Shown piece after piece: positions 55,800 through 63,320 of a DNA stretch of 64,000 nucleotides (position 1 is its first letter; each line of letters begins with the position of its first letter). The notes below the pieces were generated by a model. The model worked only from the letters and a program-made list of their open reading frames with translations. It was not told the DNA's origin and did no database searches. The DNA lies in assembly GCA_947625405.1 (NCBI GenBank), contig CANQOF010000008.1, positions 1 through 64,000 of the forward strand, in the 5' to 3' direction. This DNA comes from an uncultured Atopobiaceae bacterium. Lineage in GTDB: Bacteria > Actinomycetota > Coriobacteriia > Coriobacteriales > Atopobiaceae. Position numbers and translations under genes: made by a program.

Positions 55800-56007
55800 G
55801 GGCTCTCGCTTTCCGTACGCACTCGTGTATGCGCAATGAGCGTACCCCACCACACGTCACGCTGAACGCGCGAGAGGTGATGGAGATTTCGCACGCGCCG
55901 CGCATCCCGCGCACGTCTTCGCAGGCCAGCAAACAGTTCGATGAAATTCAATCTAACCGTTCACCCTTTGCAAGGTCTGTGGGCTTGACAGGCGATACCG
56001 TGGGCGC

Positions 56008-57084
56008 ATGAGCATCATCCTCACAGGCACCTGGGCCTTCGCCATCATGCGCATGAACCTTGCGGATGAGGCGCCGCTCTCCCAAGCGTGCTGCGAGCAG
56101 ATACTCGATGAGGCGCGCTGCCCCGTCGAGCAGGTTCGCGCGATCCGTCGTCGCGTCGATGACGAGGGTCTCCTCGGCCATGATCGCTCACTCTGGTCGC
56201 GCCTGCAGCACCTCGACGTACTCGTCCCCCGCCCCTCGGCTGACCGGCAGCTCGAAGGCGTGAAGATCCACACGCACGCGCTCCCGCTCGCTCCGGAGTC
56301 GCTTGTGCGGGTACGAGGGGATTTCGGCCTCGGCAACAACGTCTTCATCACCTCGCCCGCGCTCACCTACCAGCTCCTCTGCGCGCGAAGACCATTCCCC
56401 ATCGCGGTGCTCCTTGGGCTCGAGATACTCGGGAGCTTCCACCGGATTCCCGGCGAGGGCGGGCGCACGTGCTACGACGTGGCGCCCGTGACCACCCATG
56501 CGGCACTCTCGAAGGGGATCGCGGATCTTTCGCAGGCGTATGCGAGAAGTCGAGATGCGGGTCTCAAGAGCCATGCGCCGGTGGGGCTCGGTGTATGCCA
56601 GCGCGCACTTCCATGGCTCAAGGAGGGATCCGCCTCGCCCATGGAAGCCGCGCTCTTCGCGCTCCTCTGCCTTCCGATTAGAAACGGCGGCTACGGTCTT
56701 CCGTTTCCCGAGCTCAACGGCAAAATCGTGCTGAGCTGGCGCCAAGAGCGCCTCACGGGGACGCGCTCCATGCGCTTCGATTTCCTCTGGCGCGATGTCG
56801 GCTTTGCCGTTGAGTACGACAGCGACGCCTACCACGTCGAGGGCGTCACGCCCGAGAAGGTGCTCAGGGATAAGCGCCGCATCAACGCGGCGAAGATCGC
56901 GGGGATCGACGTGCTCACCATCACGCGCAACACCGTGATGAAGCGCACGTCCTTCGACCTCTTCGCATCGGAGCTCGCGCAGCGGCTCGGCAAGCGCCAA
57001 CGCGCGCTCAGCTCCCATACGCTCATGGCGCGCGCAGACCTGCGCGACCTGGTCCTCTATGGCCGCAAGAGCCGGAGTTTCTGA
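56008..57084 (+). CDS. DUF559/Vsr-like nuclease-fold protein
   Basis: A 358-residue protein. The N-terminal ~200 residues resemble no domain I can name, though they recall AbiEi-like or transcription-factor-like modules. The C-terminal ~150 residues look like a PD-(D/E)xK nuclease of the DUF559/Vsr type. The core is SPMEAALFALLCLP, then RFDFLWRDVGFAVEYDSDAYH and later DKRRINAAKIAGIDVLTIT. Candidate catalytic residues are the Asp in FDFLW and the Glu/Asp in VEYDSD. Its last eight codons lie inside the right inverted repeat, and the TGA stop is part of a TTTCTGA heptamer. The start is uncertain because there is no clear ribosome site. Confidence 0.65.
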   Translation: MSIILTGTWAFAIMRMNLADEAPLSQACCEQILDEARCPVEQVRAIRRRVDDEGLLGHDRSLWSRLQHLDVLVPRPSADRQLEGVKIHTHALPLAPESLVRVRGDFGLGNNVFITSPALTYQLLCARRPFPIAVLLGLEILGSFHRIPGEGGRTCYDVAPVTTHAALSKGIADLSQAYARSRDAGLKSHAPVGLGVCQRALPWLKEGSASPMEAALFALLCLPIRNGGYGLPFPELNGKIVLSWRQERLTGTRSMRFDFLWRDVGFAVEYDSDAYHVEGVTPEKVLRDKRRINAAKIAGIDVLTITRNTVMKRTSFDLFASELAQRLGKRQRALSSHTLMARADLRDLVLYGRKSRSF

Positions 57085-57286
57085 CTCGGATTCCCGATTC
57101 GAGGGGACGAAAGCGCAGAAAGAGTGGGCCTCGCGCCACGAAAAGTCAGAAACTCCCGCCCTCACGCCAGATTTAGGTGAATCCCATGTCAGAAACTCCT
57201 TGCCTCGTGCCACCCAACGTCGCGAGGCAAGGAGTTTCGGTACCTTCCTGCCGTGAACCCGTGTAATTCTGAGATGTTATGTAAAG
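57061..57286. repeat. right 226-bp inverted repeat of the mtnA/nuclease segment
   Basis: Inverted counterpart of 54430-54655. The outer part (57186-57286) is nearly identical to the left copy, with two differences in 101 bp. It contains a hairpin (57189-57239) and a second internal one (GGAGTTTCTGACT at 57074 against AGTCAGAAACTCC at 57145). It begins inside the 3' end of the nuclease-like gene. No transposase is encoded, and no flanking direct duplication is visible. Confidence 0.92.
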
Positions 57287-57556
57287 TTCGAGTGAGGAGG
57301 GACGAGCGAGGGGGTTGAGGGCGGAGGGAAAGCGCGGCGGGCATGGGGGAGACGGAGCGAGCATCGTCCAGTGGGGATGGTCTGTGCGGCGTGCCCGAAA
57401 GGCGGACGAGGGTTCACGAGCGTCCATGCGCATGCCGATTGTTCGCATCTGGTAATCCGGCGTGCGAAGCTCGTACGTAGAATCGAATAACGCGAAAACG
57501 ATCAGTCGGGCGTGGCACGGTGCTGCTCGCTGTTTTCGGAAGGGAAGGGATTCAAC

Positions 57557-57928
57557 GTGAACGAGAACATGACCCGTTTCTACGAGGCGGTCTCGGCTGA
57601 CGAGGGGCTCCAGGCCGAGCTCGCGGCCGTGGCCGAGGGCGTGCAGATCGAGGGCGTGCCGGAGGCTGAGGCCAAACAGGCCGTGGCCGAGGCGCTCGCC
57701 GCCTTCGCCGCCGCGCACGACTTCGACCTCAGCGCGGAGGACGTGCTCGCGGCCGACGCGGAGCTCTCCCAAGGCGAGCTCTCCGAATCCGAGCTCGCGG
57801 CCGTGGCGGGTGGAGGCGACTGCATCTGCATGGTCGGCGGCGCTTCGAAGGGCTCCTTCTGCCTCCTCATCGGCGCGGGCAAAGGCCTCTCGGAATTAAA
57901 GATGTGCGCCGTCCTCTTCGGTGTGTAG
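57557..57928 (+). CDS. Nif11-type leader peptide, probable RiPP precursor
   Basis: A 123-residue precursor-like peptide. Residues 1 to about 86 form an acidic, Ala/Glu-rich helical leader with the Nif11-like pattern (MTRFYEAVSADEGLQAELA start, AAHDFDLSAEDV) and the terminal GELSESELAAVAGG, a double-glycine export/cleavage motif. The remaining ~37 residues are a Gly-rich putative core with cysteines at 89, 91, 102 and 117. No modification enzyme or peptidase-exporter lies beside it, so the gene is an orphan in this window. The GTG at 57557 follows AAGGGA; the ATG at 57569 is the alternative. Confidence 0.75.
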   Translation: MNENMTRFYEAVSADEGLQAELAAVAEGVQIEGVPEAEAKQAVAEALAAFAAAHDFDLSAEDVLAADAELSQGELSESELAAVAGGGDCICMVGGASKGSFCLLIGAGKGLSELKMCAVLFGV

Positions 57929-58228
57929 GCGGCGGCAGCGGCTTCGACGGGGGAGAGTGCATCGTGACTGGAGCCAAGGGCATCCACGTCAGCTCACCAT
58001 TCCCTTCGTGCTCCCAACGCCTTCCAACGGCACGGGCGAGTGAGGACATAGCGGGGCGTTCGCGGCCAGCGGGCGCCCCGCTTCGTGTGCGGGCGATGAA
58101 GCTCTGCCGCGAGCCGAGTCGTGCCCAAGGTGGGGCACGCCCTGCGCTACCCTTGGGGCTTGGACTGTGACGCGGCGCGAAGAGCCGCCCGATAAGCGGC
58201 TCCGCAAGGCCGCGATGAAGGAGCAACC
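57929..58228. other. intergenic region upstream of the EF-G paralogue
   Basis: These 300 bases hold no convincing gene. They contain a GC hairpin at 58051-58081 (end of the RiPP gene transcript). A second stem, GAGCCGC..GCGGCTC, lies around 58185-58205, close to the fusA-like start. AAGGAG precedes the ATG at 58229. Confidence 0.6.
58051..58081 (+). terminator. hairpin downstream of the RiPP precursor
   Basis: The arms GCGGGGCG (58051-58058) and CGCCCCGC (58074-58081) are followed by TTCGTGT. The T-run is weak, so termination is probable rather than certain. Confidence 0.45.
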
Positions 58229-60286
58229 ATGGCAGAAAAGGTGAAGAACGTCGTCCTCGTCGGCCAGGGTGGCGTCGGAAAGACGATGGTCGCCGAGGCG
58301 ATGCTGCATCTTTCCGGCGCGACGAGCCGCCTTGGCGGCCACGATGGCACCAAGGCCAACCTCGACTACGACCCCGAGGAGGAGAAGCGTTCCTTCTCCA
58401 TTAACCTCTCCATGGCGCCCATCTCGTGGCTCGGCATGCGCCTGAACATCCTCGACGCGCCCTGCTACCCGGACTTCGTGGGCGACGCCTACGCCGCGAT
58501 GAGCGCGTGCGAGACCGCCGTCTTCGTGGTGGACGCGGCAAGCGGTCCGGGCGCCACGACGACGCGCCTTTGGTACGCCGCCGAGGAGCTCAAGCTCGCG
58601 AAGGCCGTCTTCGTGAACCGCATCGATCGCTCCGAGACGTCCTACGACCAAACGCTCGCCGAGCTCACCGAGCGCTTCGGCACCCGCCTCGGCGCGGTGA
58701 CGCTGCCAATGGGCGTGGCCGGGAACTTCCACGGCGTCGTGGACGTCGTGCGTCGCGAGGCGCGCCACCTCGACGCCAAGGGCAACGTGGTCGTGGAGCC
58801 GGTGCCCGCCGACATGGAGGCGGAGGTCGAGAACGCGCGCGAGACCCTCATCGACCTCGTGGCCGAGGCCGACGACGACCTCATGATGAAGTACCTCGAC
58901 GGAGAGCCGCTCTCCCAAGAGGAGATCGAGATGCTCCTCGGCAAGGCCATCCAGCAGCGCCTCTTCATTCCGGTCTTCGCCGGCGCCGCCGTCAAGGAGG
59001 AGGGCATCACCTCGCTTCTCGACGACATCGTGGCGTACTTCCCCTCGCCCGACACCAACGGCAAGGTGCCGCTCGTGAACGGCGAGAAGCTCGACGTCGA
59101 CCCCGACGACGACCGTCCGGTGGTCTTCGTGTTCAAGATTCTGAACGACGCCCAGCAAGGCCGCATCGCCTTCGTGAAGGTGCTCACCGGCACCATCACC
59201 CCGGGTATTGAGCTCACCAACGCGCGCACCCGCAAGGGCGAGCGCCTCGCGCACATCTACCACATGCTCGGCCGCGAGATGACGGAAGTGAAGAGCGCGT
59301 CCGCGGGCGACATCGTCGTCGTGCCGAAGATCGAGGCGCACTCCGGCGACACCCTCTCCGTGACCGGCAAGGTGGAAGCCGCGGAGTTCAACTTCCCGAA
59401 CAGCCTCTACCGCATCGCCATCGAGGCCGACCAGCGCGGCGTTGAGGACAAGCTCTACACGTTCCTCGAGCGCATGAGCGACGCCGATCCGACGCTCAAG
59501 GTCGAGCGCGACGAGGACACGAGCCAAACCGTCATCTCCGCCATCGGCGAGGCGCAAGTCTCCGTGCTCCTCGACCGCCTCGAGGCGCGCGCGGGCGTCT
59601 CCGCGCACACCGTGCCGCTGCGCATCCCGTATCGCGAGACGATCCGCCGCACGGCCTCCGGCCATGGCCGCCACAAGAAGCAGACCGGTGGCGCCGGCCA
59701 GTTCGCCGACGTGCGCATCCGCATCGAGCCGAACCCCGACCAAGGCTACGAGTTCCTCGACGAGGTCGTGGGTGGCGCCGTGCCCAAGGGCTTCATCCCC
59801 GCGGTGGACAAGGGCCTTCGCGAGACCATGTCCGAGGGCGTGCTCGCCGGATATCCCATCATCGACGTGAAGGCCGCGCTCTTCGACGGCCAATACCACC
59901 CGGTCGATTCCAACGAAATGGCCTTCCGCACCGCCGCTCGCCTCGGGCTCCAGGATGCCATGAAGCAGGCCGAGCCCGTGATCCTCGAGCCCATGGCGCA
60001 CCTGCAGATCACCGTGCCCGAGAGCTACGCCGGCTCCATCATGGGCGACATCTCCGCCTCGCGCGGCAGGGTCGAGGGCATGGAAACGAACGCGAAGGGC
60101 GAGGTCCAGGTGAACGCCACCGCGCCCTACGCCGAGGTCGTGGACTACGCCACGCGCCTGCGTTCGCTTTCGAGGGGCACCGGCGAGTTCACGCTCGAGA
60201 TCGAGGGCTACGAGCAGGTGCCGCACGACGTGCAGAAGAAGCTCGCCGACGACTACGCGGAGCGTCGCGCGCAGGGTAGCCACTAG
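58229..60286 (+). CDS. EF-G-like GTPase with atypical G-domain motifs
   Basis: A 685-residue five-domain EF-G paralogue. G1 is GQGGVGKT (12-19), where canonical EF-G has GHIDAGKT. The region of the catalytic DTPGH is DAPCYPDF, so the GTPase histidine is replaced. G4 is NRID. Domains II-V are intact, including the domain IV loop around SGHGRHKKQTGGAGQFADV. Such proteins form the FusA-like/EF-G2 subfamily, whose job is often unknown. It may act in ribosome rescue or recycling, or as a regulatory translocase. It is unlikely to be the main EF-G, which usually lies beside rpsL-rpsG-tuf. Confidence 0.85.
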   Translation: MAEKVKNVVLVGQGGVGKTMVAEAMLHLSGATSRLGGHDGTKANLDYDPEEEKRSFSINLSMAPISWLGMRLNILDAPCYPDFVGDAYAAMSACETAVFVVDAASGPGATTTRLWYAAEELKLAKAVFVNRIDRSETSYDQTLAELTERFGTRLGAVTLPMGVAGNFHGVVDVVRREARHLDAKGNVVVEPVPADMEAEVENARETLIDLVAEADDDLMMKYLDGEPLSQEEIEMLLGKAIQQRLFIPVFAGAAVKEEGITSLLDDIVAYFPSPDTNGKVPLVNGEKLDVDPDDDRPVVFVFKILNDAQQGRIAFVKVLTGTITPGIELTNARTRKGERLAHIYHMLGREMTEVKSASAGDIVVVPKIEAHSGDTLSVTGKVEAAEFNFPNSLYRIAIEADQRGVEDKLYTFLERMSDADPTLKVERDEDTSQTVISAIGEAQVSVLLDRLEARAGVSAHTVPLRIPYRETIRRTASGHGRHKKQTGGAGQFADVRIRIEPNPDQGYEFLDEVVGGAVPKGFIPAVDKGLRETMSEGVLAGYPIIDVKAALFDGQYHPVDSNEMAFRTAARLGLQDAMKQAEPVILEPMAHLQITVPESYAGSIMGDISASRGRVEGMETNAKGEVQVNATAPYAEVVDYATRLRSLSRGTGEFTLEIEGYEQVPHDVQKKLADDYAERRAQGSH

Positions 60287-60305
60287 TTCCACCACATCAA
60301 TCCGT

Positions 60306-60340
60306 GGCCCCGTTGCGCAGCCCGCGCGGCGGGGCCCTTT
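60306..60340 (+). terminator. terminator between the EF-G paralogue and fprA
   Basis: The stem GGCCCCG (60306-60312) / CGGGGCC (60330-60336) is followed by CTTT, 20 bases after the stop of the EF-G-like gene. Confidence 0.6.
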
Positions 60341-60356
60341 CGAAAAGGGGAAGCAC

Positions 60357-61541
60357 ATGCTCACGGCCAAGCAAATCGCGAAGGACATCTGGTGGGTTGG
60401 CGCCATCGACTGGAACGAGCGCCTCTTCCACGGCTACACCACCGAGAAGGGCATCACCTACAACGCCTATCTCATCATGGACGAGAAGGTCACGCTCATC
60501 GACACGGCGAAGGCGCCCTTCGCCGACGAGCTCATGGCCCGCATCTCGCAAGTGGTGGATCCCGCGAAGATCGACGTCGTCATCTCGAACCACGTGGAGA
60601 TGGACCACTCCGGCTCGCTTCCCGTGGTGGCGAAGGCCTGCCCGAACGCCGAGTTCTACGCCTCGACGAAGGGCTGCGAGGGCCTGCGCGCGCACTACGG
60701 CGACATCGCGGACTTCAAGCCGTTGAAGACCGGCGACACCCTCTCCATCGGCGCGCGCACACTCACCTTCGTGGAGACGCCGATGGTCCACTGGCCCGAC
60801 AACATGGTCACCTACGACGCCACGGACAAGATCCTCTTCTCCAACGACGCCTTCGGCCAGCACTTCGCGAGCTCCAAGCACTTCGACGTCGACAACGATA
60901 TGTGCGAGATCATGAAGCAGGCTCGCAAGTACTACGCCAACATCGTGCAGCCCTATGGCATGCAGGCCAGAAAGGCGCTCGACGTGGTGAAGACGCTCGA
61001 GCTCTCGATGATCTGCCCCGCGCACGGCGTGATCTGGACCGAGCACATCGCAGACATCCTCGCCGCCTACGAGGGCTTCACCTCGGGCGACGTGGTGGAC
61101 AAGGCCGCCATCATCTACGACTCCATGTGGAAGAGCACCGAGAAGATGGCGAAGGCCATCTGCGAGGCGTTCGTCGAGGAGAACGTGACGGCGCAGTACA
61201 TCAACCTCAACGACACGCACGAGAGCGACATCCTCGCCTACACGCTCGACGCGAAGTACATCTGCGTGGGCTCCCCGACGCTCAACATGCAGATGATGCC
61301 GAACGTCTCGAAGTTCCTCACCTACTACCGCGGCCTCTCGCCGAGAAACGCGAATCGAGTGGGCATCGCGTTCGGCTCCTATGGCTGGGCGCCGAAGGGC
61401 CCGAAGGACGTGGCGCAGGTGCTCTCCGACTGCGGATTCCAGATGCCGGTGGACACCCTCACGCATCAGTGGATCCCCACGAAGGAGTACCTCGACAATA
61501 TCCAGGAGACGGTGCGTGAGGCCATCGCCAAGAGCGAGTAG
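60357..61541 (+). CDS. fprA: flavodiiron protein (A-type, FprA)
   Basis: A 394-residue enzyme that reduces O2 and/or NO to water or N2O. The N-terminal MBL-like diiron domain has ligands His79, Glu81, Asp83 and His84 (HVEMDH), His145, Asp164 and His223. The C-terminal flavodoxin domain (about 255-394) begins AAIIYDSMWKSTEKMA and has GSYGWAPKG. Electrons usually come from rubredoxin or the flavin-rubredoxin protein Hrb; candidates are encoded at 25262 and 26085. The ATG at 60357 lies just after an AAAAGGGG site. Confidence 0.95.
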   Translation: MLTAKQIAKDIWWVGAIDWNERLFHGYTTEKGITYNAYLIMDEKVTLIDTAKAPFADELMARISQVVDPAKIDVVISNHVEMDHSGSLPVVAKACPNAEFYASTKGCEGLRAHYGDIADFKPLKTGDTLSIGARTLTFVETPMVHWPDNMVTYDATDKILFSNDAFGQHFASSKHFDVDNDMCEIMKQARKYYANIVQPYGMQARKALDVVKTLELSMICPAHGVIWTEHIADILAAYEGFTSGDVVDKAAIIYDSMWKSTEKMAKAICEAFVEENVTAQYINLNDTHESDILAYTLDAKYICVGSPTLNMQMMPNVSKFLTYYRGLSPRNANRVGIAFGSYGWAPKGPKDVAQVLSDCGFQMPVDTLTHQWIPTKEYLDNIQETVREAIAKSE

Positions 61542-61602
61542 GGCCAAGGCGCGGGTTCACTAGAATGGGAGCGCTCTATTCCGAGCCCCCAAGGAGGCAA
61601 TG

Positions 61603-61791
61603 ATGACGACCATCAACGTGAAGGGCATGCACTGCGCCCATTGCGACATGCTCGTGACGATGGAGCTCGAGGATCGCGGCGCCACGAACGTCTCCGCGAA
61701 CCACGAGACGGGCGTCGTGACCTTCGACGGCGATCTTTCCCCCGAACGCGTGAAGGAGGCGGTGGAGGCCGCAGGTTTCCAGGTGGCCTAG
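61603..61791 (+). CDS. HMA-domain copper chaperone-like protein
   Basis: A 62-residue heavy-metal-associated domain with the metal-binding GMHCAHC motif (residues 8-14) and the usual beta-alpha-beta-beta-alpha-beta pattern ending EAVEAAGFQV. It probably carries Cu(I) to a P-type ATPase, but none is in the window. The ATG at 61603 is 5 bases after AAGGAGG; the ATG one codon earlier is only 2 bases away. Confidence 0.9.
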   Translation: MTTINVKGMHCAHCDMLVTMELEDRGATNVSANHETGVVTFDGDLSPERVKEAVEAAGFQVA

Positions 61792-61853
61792 CGGCCGAGT
61801 TGCGGGGATGAGCCCCGCGCTCCCACGGCCCTGGAAACACTGAGCGCCATGCC

Positions 61854-63254
61854 ATGGACATAGCGCTATCAATCACAGCCACCCTCGTTCTCATCATCGT
61901 CAACGGGTTCTTCTCGATGTCGGAAATGGCGCTGGTGAACGCCAAGCGCCCCATCCTCGAGCACGATGCCGAAGAGGGCGACCGCAAGGCGCGCGCCGCG
62001 CTCGAGCTCTCCGAGGATTCGGGCGAGTTCCTCGCCGCCATCCAAGTGGCCATCACGCTCGTGGGCTTCTTCGCCTCCGCGGCCGCCGCGACGAATCTCT
62101 CCGCGCCCTTCGCGGCGTGGATGATGGGGCTGGGGCTTCCCGGCGAGGCGGCGCACGTGATCGCGCCCATACTCATCACGCTCGTGGTGTCCTACGTGTC
62201 CATCGTGATCGGCGAGCTCGTGCCCAAGCGCATCGCCCTCGCCGACTGCGAGGGCGTCTCGAAGCGCGTCTCGGGTTTCCTCGGCGCATTCACCACCGTG
62301 GCGAAGCCGCTCGTGTGGCTCACGTCGGCCTCCGCGAACGGCATCTCGAAGCTCCTCCACATCCGCTCGGCCGAGGATCGCCAAAACATTTCCGAGGAGG
62401 AGATCCGCTACATGGTCTCCGACGCCGACGAGCTCTCCGAAGAGGAGAAATCGATGATCCACGAGGTCATCGAGCTCGGCGACACCAAGGCGCGCGAGGT
62501 GATGATCCCGCGCGTGGACATGGACGCCCTCGAGGACACGACGAGCCTCTCCGACGTGCTCGCGCGCATGCGTGAGACCGGCCACTCGCGCATCCCGATC
62601 TACCACGAGGACGTGGACGACATCGTGGGCATCGCGCACATCAAGGACGTGATCACGCCCATCGTGGACGACGGCCTCGGCTCCACCGCCATCAAGGACC
62701 ACCTCCGCGAGGCGAGCTTCGTGCCCGACACGAAGGAGATCATCCCGCTCCTCTCCGAGATGCAGCTCTCGCACGAGCAGATGGCCATCGTCGTGGACGA
62801 GTGGGGTGGCACGGCCGGCCTCATTACCCTCGAGGACATCGTGGAGGAGATCGTCGGCGAGATCGAGGACGAGTTCGACCCCGACAACAAGTTCCTCACC
62901 CGCATTGGAGATCGCTCGTGGCTCGTGGACGGGCGGTTCCCCATCGACGACGCGATCGAACTCGGCTGGCCGATCGAGGATTCAGACGAGTACGAGACCG
63001 TCGCCGGCTTCATCCTCGACGAGGCCGACGGACTGCCCGAGCCGGGAGACGTGATCGAGAAGGACGGCTGGCAGTTCCGCGTGCAGACGGTGCGCGGCCA
63101 GAGGATCGCGCTCATGCGCGTGCGCGCTCCCGAGCCGAAGCCCGAGGTGGACGCGGGTGCCGAGAGCGAGGGCGGCCTCCTCTCGAGGATCCTTCCCGGC
63201 GGCGCGTCGGATGAGGCCGACGAGAAGGCGCAAGCCGAGGGGGAGCCCTCTTAA
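61854..63254 (+). CDS. CNNM/CorC-type membrane protein (hemolysin family)
   Basis: A 466-residue protein. The N-terminal DUF21 membrane domain has about four helices (residues 1-160, with NGFFSMSEMALVNAKR). A CBS-domain pair (about 205-330) includes VMIPRVDMDAL and VVDEWGGTAGLITLEDIVEEIVGEIEDEFD. A CorC/HlyC C-terminal domain (about 345-425) and an acidic tail follow. The family is linked to magnesium or other divalent-cation efflux. The hemolysin name is historical. Confidence 0.92.
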   Translation: MDIALSITATLVLIIVNGFFSMSEMALVNAKRPILEHDAEEGDRKARAALELSEDSGEFLAAIQVAITLVGFFASAAAATNLSAPFAAWMMGLGLPGEAAHVIAPILITLVVSYVSIVIGELVPKRIALADCEGVSKRVSGFLGAFTTVAKPLVWLTSASANGISKLLHIRSAEDRQNISEEEIRYMVSDADELSEEEKSMIHEVIELGDTKAREVMIPRVDMDALEDTTSLSDVLARMRETGHSRIPIYHEDVDDIVGIAHIKDVITPIVDDGLGSTAIKDHLREASFVPDTKEIIPLLSEMQLSHEQMAIVVDEWGGTAGLITLEDIVEEIVGEIEDEFDPDNKFLTRIGDRSWLVDGRFPIDDAIELGWPIEDSDEYETVAGFILDEADGLPEPGDVIEKDGWQFRVQTVRGQRIALMRVRAPEPKPEVDAGAESEGGLLSRILPGGASDEADEKAQAEGEPS

Positions 63255-63320
63255 GCGGCTACTATTACGAACGAGGTGGCGGGGCCCGAAGCGGGCGCGC
63301 GCGAAGAGACCGGAGGCACC

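Noticed and set aside
54430-57286. Inverted-repeat segment considered as an insertion sequence
   Set aside because: No transposase motif occurs inside, no flanking direct repeat is seen, and it carries a metabolic gene; kept only as a repeat-bounded segment.
52732-57928. Radical SAM gene and Nif11-like peptide as one RiPP cluster
   Set aside because: They are 3.2 kb apart, each has its own flanking signals, and an inverted-repeat segment with unrelated genes lies between; only a loose hypothesis.
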